From Pseudomonadota bacterium (GTDB lineage: Bacteria; Pseudomonadota; Alphaproteobacteria; Rhizobiales; Rhizobiaceae): DNA of 11,401 bases. Location of the stretch: contig JAEWKX010000372.1 of NCBI GenBank assembly GCA_023393575.1, positions 1 to 11,401 of the forward strand, given 5' to 3'. Shown in pieces: positions 1-6,067 of the stretch. Position 1 is the first letter of the stretch. Every line of letters begins with the position of its first letter. The position numbers were made by a program, and so were the translations under genes. The notes below the pieces were generated by a model that saw only the letters and a list, made by a program, of their open reading frames with translations, searched no databases and had not been told where the DNA came from.

Positions 1-338
1 TCCTTGATCTGGCGAGCCTTGTAACCGGCCATGTCGACAGCCACGGCGGCGCGCCCCTGCCCGACGAACCGGCTCCGAAGCGCATTCGCCAGGCCGGCGG
101 AATTCCCCGTCTCGCTACCGTAGAGGATCGTCAGTTTCCGCTGCTGCGGTTCAGTGTCGGTCGCGATCCGCGCCAGCGGTGCCGCTTGCGTCCCCTGCCG
201 AACGAGCGAACGTTCGATACCTGCGAAATATCCGCTGATCCACAGCGCCTGCCGCGGTGTCAGCGAAACCGCAAGAGCCTCCAGTCGATCCCACTGCTCC
301 GGCGTGAATGCCGGGCTCTCGACCTCGTTGACCGTCAT
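1..338 (-). CDS. cysJ: Sulfite reductase (NADPH) flavoprotein alpha subunit, N-terminal part (runs off left edge)
   Basis: Reading the minus strand from ATG at 338 gives 112 codons that stay open to the window edge, so only the N-terminus is present. Residues about 10-43 (TPEQWDRLEALAVSLTPRQ, then ALWISGYFAGIE) closely resemble the region preceding the flavodoxin domain of E. coli CysJ, which has PEQLARLQ and LTPTQLAWVSGYFWGV there. From about residue 70 the flavodoxin-like domain begins with LTILYGSETGNSAGLANAL, the FMN phosphate-binding loop (SETGN, CysJ SQTGN). In the family this subunit passes NADPH electrons through FAD and FMN to the sirohaem subunit CysI for sulfite reduction to sulfide in the cytoplasm. 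FAD/NADPH domains and any cysI partner lie outside the window. A cytochrome P450 reductase-like or other diflavin oxidoreductase is the alternative, but the CysJ-type leader favours CysJ. Confidence 0.8.
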   Translation of the reverse strand, partial: MTVNEVESPAFTPEQWDRLEALAVSLTPRQALWISGYFAGIERSLVRQGTQAAPLARIATDTEPQQRKLTILYGSETGNSAGLANALRSRFVGQGRAAVAVDMAGYKARQIK

Positions 339-630
339 CTAGTCGTCGCTCCGCCTGATGGTTCATGAGAAGGCGGCCGCCGCGCAGCCGCTTGCGGCAG
401 GAGACTGCGATGGCGTCGGTATCTCCACAAACGAAGAAAACTGCTTGCTTGAGCAGATTACCTGCATCATCCGTTCCTCTAGAGAGGGATTCTACTCGGC
501 CGGAACAGGCGGTATCGGTTGTTTCCCGGAACGATCGTCGCGCGTAAAAATAATTCACATCCCGAGAGGCGCGAGATGCTAGGTTCGGAGCGATAAGGCC
601 CAATTTCCAGATCCTTGACGGAAGGAGACC
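339..630. other. Divergent intergenic region between cysJ and the cyclo-ligase gene
   Basis: These 292 bases separate two divergent genes and should hold both promoters. There is an A/T-rich patch at about 545-556 (taaaaataatt), unusual in this GC-rich context and a candidate promoter element, and a perfect 8-bp palindrome CTCTAGAG at about 478-485. I could not assign a clear -35/-10 pair. Small plus-strand frames here lack ribosome binding sites and recognisable sequence. Although 6S RNA is often located upstream of 5-formyl-THF cyclo-ligase genes in proteobacteria, I do not see a convincing long 6S-like rod structure here. Confidence 0.4.
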
Positions 631-1314
631 ATGATGAACGGGTCCTCCGAAAACGACTCCGCATCCCCCACCTGCTATCTGGGCGAGGTCGATGAACACT
701 ACTCGGGCATCTCCGCTCTGTCGGGCGAGAGCGCCGTCGCACATTGGCGAGATGCGGAACGGCGACGGCTGATCGAGCTTCGTCGCACGATCCCATCGGA
801 AGACCGGCAGAAAAAGACCGCGGCACTTGCCGCCAACCTCAGGAAGGCGCTTCCCCTGGTCCGGGACAAGACCATCAGCCTTTACTGGCCGATCCGGGGC
901 GAGCCGGATCTTCGCTCGTGGCGGACCATCATCGAAGAAGACGGCGGACGGTGCTGCCTGCCCGTCGTGATCCGCAAGAACCATCCGCTTGCGTTCCGTC
1001 TATGGAGCAAGGACACGACGCTGCAACGCGGTACATGGGGGATCGTGACGCCGGAAGACGGCGAGGACGTCGTGCCCGATATTCTGCTTGCACCGTTCAT
1101 CGGCATCGACGAGGAAGGCTATCGCCTCGGTTACGGCGGCGGCTACTTCGACCGGACGCTTGCCTCCCTCGACGGCCCGTTCCTGGCGATCGGAGTGGGT
1201 TTTGCCGAGCAGCGAATCCGGACAATCTATCCCCAGCCTCATGATATTCCGATGCACATCGTGGTCACCGATAAGGAAGCTGAAAGCGTCGCACTGAAAA
1301 CATCAGGAAGGTGA
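631..1314 (+). CDS. 5-formyltetrahydrofolate cyclo-ligase family protein with N-terminal extension
   Basis: A 227-residue protein of the MTHFS/YgfA family, which converts 5-formyl-THF to 5,10-methenyl-THF using ATP in the cytoplasm, so salvaging folate. Family hallmarks in order: the basic first helix (about 43-59, ERRRLIELRR), a GEPD motif at 90-93, WGIVTP at 136-141, DILLAPFIGID at 150-160, and the signature glycine-rich loop GYGGGYFDRTL at 167-177 that binds ATP. The family is usually about 180-200 residues. The excess is an N-terminal segment (about 1-38) containing SPTCYLGEVDEHYSG. Two adjacent ATG codons occur (631 and 634). The Shine-Dalgarno AAGGAG at 622-627 is 3 nt from the first and 6 nt from the second, so 634 may be the true initiator. 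The gene is monocistronic here, divergent from cysJ and convergent with the transport operon. It could be a paralog of the housekeeping enzyme. Confidence 0.88.
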   Translation: MMNGSSENDSASPTCYLGEVDEHYSGISALSGESAVAHWRDAERRRLIELRRTIPSEDRQKKTAALAANLRKALPLVRDKTISLYWPIRGEPDLRSWRTIIEEDGGRCCLPVVIRKNHPLAFRLWSKDTTLQRGTWGIVTPEDGEDVVPDILLAPFIGIDEEGYRLGYGGGYFDRTLASLDGPFLAIGVGFAEQRIRTIYPQPHDIPMHIVVTDKEAESVALKTSGR

Positions 1315-1611
1315 CGCAACCAGTGCGGGTTGGTCTTCCGCAAGGATCGCCGATGCCGGAAGCGCCGTCGAATGCCACGATGGCCGTTATCGACGAAGAT
1401 CAGGCAGTATCGGCCTGGATCGTGTCCGCTTGGGCGGCACGCGCTCATCGAAGGATGCCGAGGTCGCTCCAAATATGTCGTGTGGACGAGGCGTGCGGTG
1501 GCGGGATGGGCGCTGCAGGTGTGTTGGACGTGTTGTAATCCGACCCATTGCGGCGTCGGGCGACCCTCCTCATTCGCCGTACCCATTCCTGCCGCCCGCG
1601 GGTTCGAATCC
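1315..1611. other. Convergent intergenic region, no convincing gene
   Basis: The cyclo-ligase gene (plus strand) and the catabolic operon (minus strand) converge on this 297-base stretch. Overlapping open frames on both strands have no ribosome binding site and no recognisable sequence and read as GC-rich noise. A weak inverted repeat CTTCCG (1335-1340) / CGGAAG (1357-1362) follows the cyclo-ligase stop but lacks a T-tract, so I do not call a terminator. The only notable element is the tRNA T-arm-like inverted repeat at its right end (listed separately). No intrinsic terminator could be assigned to either converging transcript. Confidence 0.5.
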
Positions 1612-1623
1612 CTATCCAGGAAT
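1585..1623 (+). repeat. Inverted repeat enclosing a tRNA T-arm-like motif
   Basis: Perfect 7-bp arms ATTCCTG (1585-1591) and CAGGAAT (1617-1623) enclose 25 bases that include GGGTTCGAATCCC (1600-1612), the consensus-like T-stem/T-loop of a tRNA. Only three T-stem pairs form, the CCA position is not matched, and there are no D or anticodon arms within 90 bases upstream, so this is not a functional tRNA. The right arm overlaps the last codons of the dehydrogenase gene ending at 1612. It may be a chance resemblance, or a relic of a tRNA 3' end such as an integrase attachment site. Confidence 0.3.
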
Positions 1624-2550
1624 CCTCGATTGCCGCATTGCCAGTATCCGGCGCAGCCGGACGTCACGCTCTCGGACCAACCGGTCGATCGGGAGGTTGG
1701 CGTAAGCATGTTCCACCGTCGCCGTCACCCGCTTTTGCAGTTCCTCATCGGGCAGTGGCGTCCCGAGTTCACGCCTGAGCTTGTCCTGCATCGAGGCGAA
1801 CATGGCCCAGAACCCCTGCATGCCCCGGTCGCCGCCGGCAAGCCGGTAGGTCAGGAAGGGACCCATCAATGCCCATCGCAAGCCGGGGCCGTCGGTGACC
1901 GCCCTGTCGATGTCCTCCGCCGATGCCACACCGCTTTCGAGCATGTGGATCGCCTCGCGGAAGACAGCAGCCTGGAGGCGGTTGGCGACGTGTCCGTAGA
2001 TCTCCTTCTCCAGCCGGATCGTCGATTTGCCCAGGTGTCGGTAGAAATGCTCGGCGCTCTGCAGGGCGACTTGCCCCGTCCTGGCCCCGCCGACAACTTC
2101 GACCAGCGGAACCAGATGCGGCGGATTGAAGGGATGCCCCAGCACCACCCGTTCGGGATGGACACAGGCACTTTGCATGTCGGTGACTGAAATTGCCGAG
2201 GAACTGGACGCGATCACCACCTGTGGAGATGTCGCGGCATCGATCCGGCGCATGAGCTCGATCTTCTCCTCCACCCTCTCGATGGCGTTTTCCTGGACGA
2301 AGCCTGTTCCTCTGCATGCCTCGGAGAGATCTGCGGTGAACCTCAGCGTGCCGCGCTTCTTCTTCTCCAGCACCGTGTCGGGAAGCGAAGGCCAGCAGCG
2401 CTCGACGAAAAGCTCCAGCTCGTTTGCGGCCCCCTCGCGGATGTCGGTCGCAACGACGTCCAGCCCGTGAGCCAGGAAAAGGCATGTCCAGCTTGCTCCG
2501 ATGATACCCGTTCCGACCACGGTCACGCTTGTTATGTCTTCCGCGTTCAA
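1612..2550 (-). CDS. 3-hydroxyacyl-CoA dehydrogenase-fold oxidoreductase (CRYL1 / carnitine dehydrogenase-like)
   Basis: About 312 residues, NAD-dependent beta-hydroxy acid dehydrogenase. The N-terminal Rossmann domain opens with VTVVGTGIIG (Gly13, Gly15, Gly18), followed by Asp36 (VATD) at the end of strand 2, consistent with NAD use. Further hallmarks are QEN at 86-88, the serine cluster at 115-118, and HPFNPP with the catalytic His139. The helical C-terminal domain carries GHVANRLQ (186-193) and GLRWALMGPF (223-232), a motif shared with L-carnitine dehydrogenase and L-gulonate 3-dehydrogenase (CRYL1), which act on free hydroxy acids and not CoA esters. I chose TTG at 2550 because AGGAG lies 7 nt upstream and the coenzyme fold begins shortly after. 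ATG 2577 and TTG 2586 are alternatives in frame without a good ribosome binding site. Last gene of the operon. Inferred role: oxidising the beta-hydroxyl to make the keto acid cleaved by the BKACE protein. Confidence 0.85.
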   Translation of the reverse strand: MNAEDITSVTVVGTGIIGASWTCLFLAHGLDVVATDIREGAANELELFVERCWPSLPDTVLEKKKRGTLRFTADLSEACRGTGFVQENAIERVEEKIELMRRIDAATSPQVVIASSSSAISVTDMQSACVHPERVVLGHPFNPPHLVPLVEVVGGARTGQVALQSAEHFYRHLGKSTIRLEKEIYGHVANRLQAAVFREAIHMLESGVASAEDIDRAVTDGPGLRWALMGPFLTYRLAGGDRGMQGFWAMFASMQDKLRRELGTPLPDEELQKRVTATVEHAYANLPIDRLVRERDVRLRRILAMRQSRIPG

Positions 2551-2557
2551 GGCGATG

Positions 2558-2562
2558 CTCCT
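2558..2562 (-). promoter_or_regulatory. Ribosome binding site supporting a TTG start
   Basis: On the minus strand AGGAG is followed by 7 nt (CATCGCC) and then TTG at 2550. This is the only strong Shine-Dalgarno sequence near the candidate starts of the terminal dehydrogenase gene, and it argues for the shorter, TTG-initiated protein. Confidence 0.55.
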
Positions 2563-2598
2563 GCTCTGCCTGTCCATCCAGCCCAACCATCGGCCGGT

Positions 2599-3549
2599 TC
2601 AGGCGCGCCTACCCGCGACAGGCGGCGAGTTTTCGCTGTTCTTCCCGCTACAGGCGCGGGCACGGTCGGCCGTGCGGATGAAGCCGGTCGCCTGGTCGAA
2701 GCCGGTGTCGAAATGCCGGCCGGTCGAAATATCGCTCATCGTCCCGAATGCGGCGCGAAAATCCGCGGGGCTGCGCGCCTCGGGGGGCAGGTAGACACCT
2801 TCGGTCTCGACGACATGGACGACCGAGAAGACGCCGGCACCGGCGCCGATGATGGTCTTTTCAGGCGCGTCCCCGGAGGCCATGAAGACGACGGCCGGAG
2901 AGACAGCCTCAGGGTCGAGCCGAGCGGCGGTTTCCGGAGGAAGCAGTCCGTCCGTCATATCCGTCATCGCGAGCGGCGACAGGCAGTTCACGCGGATACC
3001 GTGTCTCAGGCCCTCCTGCTGCAGCGTCATCATCAGCCCGATCAGTCCCGTCTTGGCGGCGGCGTAGTTCGCCTGGCCGACGTTTCCGTAGAGACCCGAG
3101 CAGGACGTCGTGAGCACGATCCTCCCATAGCCCTGCCGGCGCATCTGCTCCCACACGGCCCGGCAGCAGTTGGCGGAGCCTATGAGGTGTACATCGACCA
3201 CCTTCTGGAAGTCCGCCATTTCCATTTTGGCGAAGGTGCGGTCGCGCAGGATGCCTGCATTGTTGACGAGGATGTCTATGCGCCCCACCCGGGCGACGAC
3301 GCGTTCCACCATCGCTTCGACGGCCGAAAATGAAGAGACGTCGGCAGGCTCGGCGATCGCCTTCCCGCCTTGCGCCACGATCTCCCGCACCACCGATTGC
3401 GCCGAGGCTCCGGCAGCCCCGTCCGGCCTTGCCAGGTCATTGACGACGACGAACGCTCCGGCGCGGGCAAGCGCCAGGGCATGGGAACGCCCGAGGCCGG
3501 AGCCGGCGCCCGTCACGATCGCTACGTGTCCGGTCAAGTCGTCGCTCAT
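2599..3549 (-). CDS. SDR family dehydrogenase, multifunctional-enzyme (17beta-HSD4/MFE-2) type
   Basis: 316-residue short-chain dehydrogenase. It shows the cofactor loop TGAGSGLG (13-20), Asp38 after strand 2 (NAD preference), NNAG at 96-99, and the active site Ser149, Tyr162 and Lys166 within a GNVGQANYAAAK stretch. RDRTF and VVDVHLIGS (His at the usual tetrad-Asn position) plus GNxGQANY are typical of the (3R)-hydroxyacyl dehydrogenase domain of peroxisomal multifunctional enzymes. After the roughly 245-residue core comes a C-terminal tail (about 246-316) ending in a low-complexity, polar segment. ATG at 3549 is preceded by GGAG at 7 nt. An upstream in-frame ATG (3567) has no such site. It lies 25 nt downstream of the BKACE gene and just ahead of the HAD-fold dehydrogenase. 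The specific substrate is unknown. It probably oxidises a hydroxyl of the imported compound or of a downstream acyl-CoA. Confidence 0.85.
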   Translation of the reverse strand: MSDDLTGHVAIVTGAGSGLGRSHALALARAGAFVVVNDLARPDGAAGASAQSVVREIVAQGGKAIAEPADVSSFSAVEAMVERVVARVGRIDILVNNAGILRDRTFAKMEMADFQKVVDVHLIGSANCCRAVWEQMRRQGYGRIVLTTSCSGLYGNVGQANYAAAKTGLIGLMMTLQQEGLRHGIRVNCLSPLAMTDMTDGLLPPETAARLDPEAVSPAVVFMASGDAPEKTIIGAGAGVFSVVHVVETEGVYLPPEARSPADFRAAFGTMSDISTGRHFDTGFDQATGFIRTADRARACSGKNSENSPPVAGRRA

Positions 3550-3574
3550 CCGTCGTCTCCATTTCACTCGAGGT

Positions 3575-4510
3575 CTAGAAATTCACCCGGTCGGCGCCCT
3601 TCAGGGAGAGCATCTCGCGGGCCTGCGCCGGCGTGGCAACCTCCAGGCCCAGCCCTTCGAGGACCTGCCGGATCCGCCGCACCTGGACGGCATTGGACGT
3701 CGCCAGCCTGCCCGGCCCGTCCCAGAGGGAATCCTCCAGACCGACACGGACATTGCCGCCCATTGCAGCGGCCATCGTCGTGATCGGAAGCTGATGACGC
3801 CCGGCACCCAGGACCGACCAGACGTAGTCGTCGCCGAACAGGCGGTCGGCGGTGCGTTTCATGTGCGAAACATCATCCGGATGGGTTCCGATCCCCCCCA
3901 GGATGCCGAAGACCGTCTGGATGAACAGCGGTCCCCGGACCAGGCCGCGATCGCGGAAATGAGCGAGATTGTAGAGATGGCTCGTGTCATAGCACTCGAA
4001 TTCGAAGCGCGTGCCGTTGCCGCCGCAATGCTCCAGTATGTGCTCGATGTCCTTGAAGGTGTTCCTGAAGACGGTGTCGCGGGTCTTTTCCAGATATGCC
4101 GGCTCCCAGTCGTGCCGGAAGTTTTCGTAGCGGCCAAGCATCGGGTAAAGCCCGAAGTTCATGGACCCCATGTTGAGAGACGCGACTTCCGGGGCAAACT
4201 TCAGTGCCGGCTGCAGGCGCTCTTCGACGGTCATCGTGGGGCTGCCGCCGGTGGTCAGGTTCAGCACCGCGTCCGTCGCCTGCTTGATCCGTGGCAGGAA
4301 GCGCGCGAAGGCCGCGGGATCCTGCGTCGGGCGTCCGTCTTCCGGGTTGCGGGCGTGCAGGTGAATGATCGCCGCACCCGCCTCGGCCGCGTCGATGGCA
4401 TTGGCGGCGATTTCGTCCGCGGTGACCGGCAGATGCGCGGACATGCTCGGCGTATGGATACCGCCGGTGATGGCGCAGGTGATGATGACCTTGCGGGATG
4501 ATCTGGCCAT
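3575..4510 (-). CDS. BKACE family beta-keto acid cleavage enzyme (DUF849)
   Basis: 311-residue TIM-barrel enzyme of the family founded by 3-keto-5-aminohexanoate cleavage enzyme (Kce). These enzymes react a free beta-keto acid with acetyl-CoA to give acetoacetate plus a new acyl-CoA. Visible hallmarks: ITCAITGG near the N-terminus, IHLHAR with the presumed zinc ligands His50 and His52, TTGGS at 86-90, SLNMGSMNFG at 111-120, FEFECYD at 169-175, VLGAGRHQLP at 233-242, and GLEDSLW with the presumed third ligand Glu259. Length is normal. The start at 4510 has AGGA 5 nt upstream. Aligned by memory without gaps, the Kce residue Glu14 that contacts the substrate amino group corresponds to Ile18 here, so an amine substrate at that position looks unlikely. 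It sits between two SDR genes in the operon, and the neighbouring dehydrogenases probably make its keto-acid substrate. Family assignment is firm; substrate is unknown. Confidence 0.93.
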   Translation of the reverse strand: MARSSRKVIITCAITGGIHTPSMSAHLPVTADEIAANAIDAAEAGAAIIHLHARNPEDGRPTQDPAAFARFLPRIKQATDAVLNLTTGGSPTMTVEERLQPALKFAPEVASLNMGSMNFGLYPMLGRYENFRHDWEPAYLEKTRDTVFRNTFKDIEHILEHCGGNGTRFEFECYDTSHLYNLAHFRDRGLVRGPLFIQTVFGILGGIGTHPDDVSHMKRTADRLFGDDYVWSVLGAGRHQLPITTMAAAMGGNVRVGLEDSLWDGPGRLATSNAVQVRRIRQVLEGLGLEVATPAQAREMLSLKGADRVNF

Positions 4511-4531
4511 GCTCTTCCTCTTTCCTCGCTG

Positions 4532-5320
4532 TCAGATGTTTTCGACGTTGCCGCAGACGCTGATGGCCTGGCCGGAGATGTTGGCGCCACCGGGCGAGGC
4601 CAGGAACAGCGCCATCGCGGCGACGTCCTCAGGCTCGACCATGCGGCGCAGCGAGATATTGGAAAGATACTGCGCCTCCATCTCCTCGTAGCTGAGACCC
4701 GAGGCTGCGGCGCGATCGCGGATGACGCTTTCGATACGCACGCCACGCACGACGCCGGGCAGGATGGCATTCACCCGGATCCCGTCCGGCCCCATCTCCT
4801 TGGCAAGGCTCTGGGTCAGGCCGACAATGCCCCATTTCGCAGCCGAGTACGGCGTGCGAAGCGCATAGCCGAGCCGTCCCGCAACGGATGAGATATTGAT
4901 GACGGACCCGGCCTCGCTGGCACGCAGCAGCGGCGCGGCACGGCGCAACACCAGGAATTGGCCCATCAGGTCGATGTCGAGCGTACGGCGGATTTCCTCG
5001 ACGGACAGCTCGTCGATCGTCCCGGTGGGTCCCGCAATGCCGGCATTGTTGACCAGCACGTCGAGCCCGCCCAGCCTCGCCGAAGCGGCGTCGAGGAGGG
5101 CGTCGACCTGACCTTCGTCAGAAATATCGGCGCGGACCACCGATGCCTCCGGATGGCGCTCGGCGAAACCCGACAACGACGGCTCGTCGACGTCGCAGAT
5201 CAGCACTTTTGCGTTGGCTTCAAGGAAGGCGCCGGCAATGGCGGCGCCGATGCCGGAAGCGCCCGCGGTGACAAGGACCCGAAGGCCGGGGCGCGGACTC
5301 ATCCGCTCGATCGCATTCAT
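4532..5320 (-). CDS. Classical SDR family dehydrogenase
   Basis: 262-residue short-chain dehydrogenase/reductase. Features seen: a variant cofactor loop TAGASGIG (18-25), Asp43 after strand 2 (NAD preference), NNAG at 91-94, Ser145, Tyr158 and Lys162 as the catalytic triad, and a substrate-loop region with PGVVRG followed by the usual C-terminal SGQAISVCGN. The position normally held by the tetrad asparagine (LDxNLxG) is Asp117 (DIDLMGQF). The start was set at ATG 5320, giving MNAIERM ahead of the fold. ATG 5341 and ATG 5302 are also in frame and none has a strong ribosome binding site (a GGA is near 5320). The gene is downstream of livF and 21 nt upstream of the BKACE gene. Probable role: oxidation of a hydroxy acid on the way to the BKACE substrate; the precise compound is not readable. 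Confidence 0.85.
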   Translation of the reverse strand: MNAIERMSPRPGLRVLVTAGASGIGAAIAGAFLEANAKVLICDVDEPSLSGFAERHPEASVVRADISDEGQVDALLDAASARLGGLDVLVNNAGIAGPTGTIDELSVEEIRRTLDIDLMGQFLVLRRAAPLLRASEAGSVINISSVAGRLGYALRTPYSAAKWGIVGLTQSLAKEMGPDGIRVNAILPGVVRGVRIESVIRDRAAASGLSYEEMEAQYLSNISLRRMVEPEDVAAMALFLASPGGANISGQAISVCGNVENI

Positions 5321-5356
5321 TTGCTGTCCATTCGATAACATGCGGGCGACGCCATC

Positions 5357-6067
5357 TCAGGCCACTTCAAGCCAGTTGCGCCGCACTTCCGGGTGAGCGT
5401 CCAGCTCTTCGGGAGTGCCCTTGAAAACGAGCTCCCCATGGCCCATGACCATCACCTGCCGGGCGATCTTGAGAGCGATCGTCAGCTTCTGCTCGACCAG
5501 CACCACCGCCACGCCCCGGCGGCCGATATCGAGGATCACCTCCATCACCACCTCCACGATCTTGGGCGCCAGACCCTCGGTCGGCTCGTCGATCAGCAGC
5601 ACGCGGGGGTTGCCCAGCAGGGAGCGGCAGATCGTCAGCATCTGCTGCTCCCCGCCCGAAAGATAGCCGGCGCGGATTGCGCGTCGCTCCTTCAGGCGCG
5701 GGAAATAGTCGTACATTTCGCCAACCGTCCAGCGATGTGCGCCCGGCACTCCCTTCTGCACACCCATGGTGAGGTTCTCCTCGACCGTCAGGTTGGGAAA
5801 GACCAGCCTCTCCTCGGGGACATAGCCGATACCCCGGCGACAGATGTCGAAGGGGCGCTGCCCGGCCAGTTGAACCCCGTCCAGCGTCACCGTCCCGCCG
5901 CTCGGCGGCCCCAGCCCCATCATCGCCTTCAGCAGAGTCGAGCGGCCGGAACCATTCCTGCCAAGCAGCGACACGACCGACGATTCCGGCACGTCCAGAT
6001 CTATTCCGTGCAGGATGTGGCTCTTGCCGTAATGGGCGTGCAGGCCCTTGACCTCAAGCAAGCTCAT
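5357..6067 (-). CDS. livF: ABC transporter ATP-binding protein, LivF type, with Arg in Walker A
   Basis: 236-residue ATPase subunit of a branched-chain-amino-acid-family importer (HAAT), acting on the cytoplasmic face of the LivH/LivM channel with LivG. Motifs: Walker A GRNGSGRST (36-44), in which the invariant lysine is Arg42 (codon CGC); a Q-loop position occupied by Glu (VPEERLVFPNLTVEENL begins at 83); an intact signature LSGGEQQ (136-142); Walker B VLLIDEP with Asp160 and the catalytic Glu161; and Gln193 (VEQ) in place of the switch histidine, the last being usual for LivF. The start codon overlaps the livG stop (ATGA, 6064-6067), with AGGAGG 4 nt upstream. The symbol names the family; the transported compound is probably an organic acid and not leucine. 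Confidence 0.92.
   Translation of the reverse strand: MSLLEVKGLHAHYGKSHILHGIDLDVPESSVVSLLGRNGSGRSTLLKAMMGLGPPSGGTVTLDGVQLAGQRPFDICRRGIGYVPEERLVFPNLTVEENLTMGVQKGVPGAHRWTVGEMYDYFPRLKERRAIRAGYLSGGEQQMLTICRSLLGNPRVLLIDEPTEGLAPKIVEVVMEVILDIGRRGVAVVLVEQKLTIALKIARQVMVMGHGELVFKGTPEELDAHPEVRRNWLEVA

Noticed and set aside
358..582. 74-codon plus-strand frame between cysJ and the cyclo-ligase gene
   Set aside because: There is no ribosome binding site, the composition looks random, and no domain is recognisable.
1335..1362. Terminator for the cyclo-ligase gene
   Set aside because: The CTTCCG/CGGAAG repeat has a 16-nt loop and only six pairs, and no T-tract follows.
1530..1625. Complete tRNA gene ending in GGTTCGAATCC
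   Set aside because: No 5' acceptor strand, D arm or anticodon arm can be drawn at tRNA distances, only three T-stem pairs form, and the CCA end is not matched.
3170..4501. 443-codon open frame on the plus strand opposite the SDR and BKACE genes
   Set aside because: It is antisense to well-supported genes, has no ribosome binding site or recognisable domain, and reflects GC-rich codon bias.
1612..4510. Carnitine degradation locus
   Set aside because: Carnitine dehydrogenase-like and BKACE proteins are present, but there is no betainyl-CoA thioesterase or betaine-type transporter, and other dehydrogenases dominate. It is kept only as one possibility.
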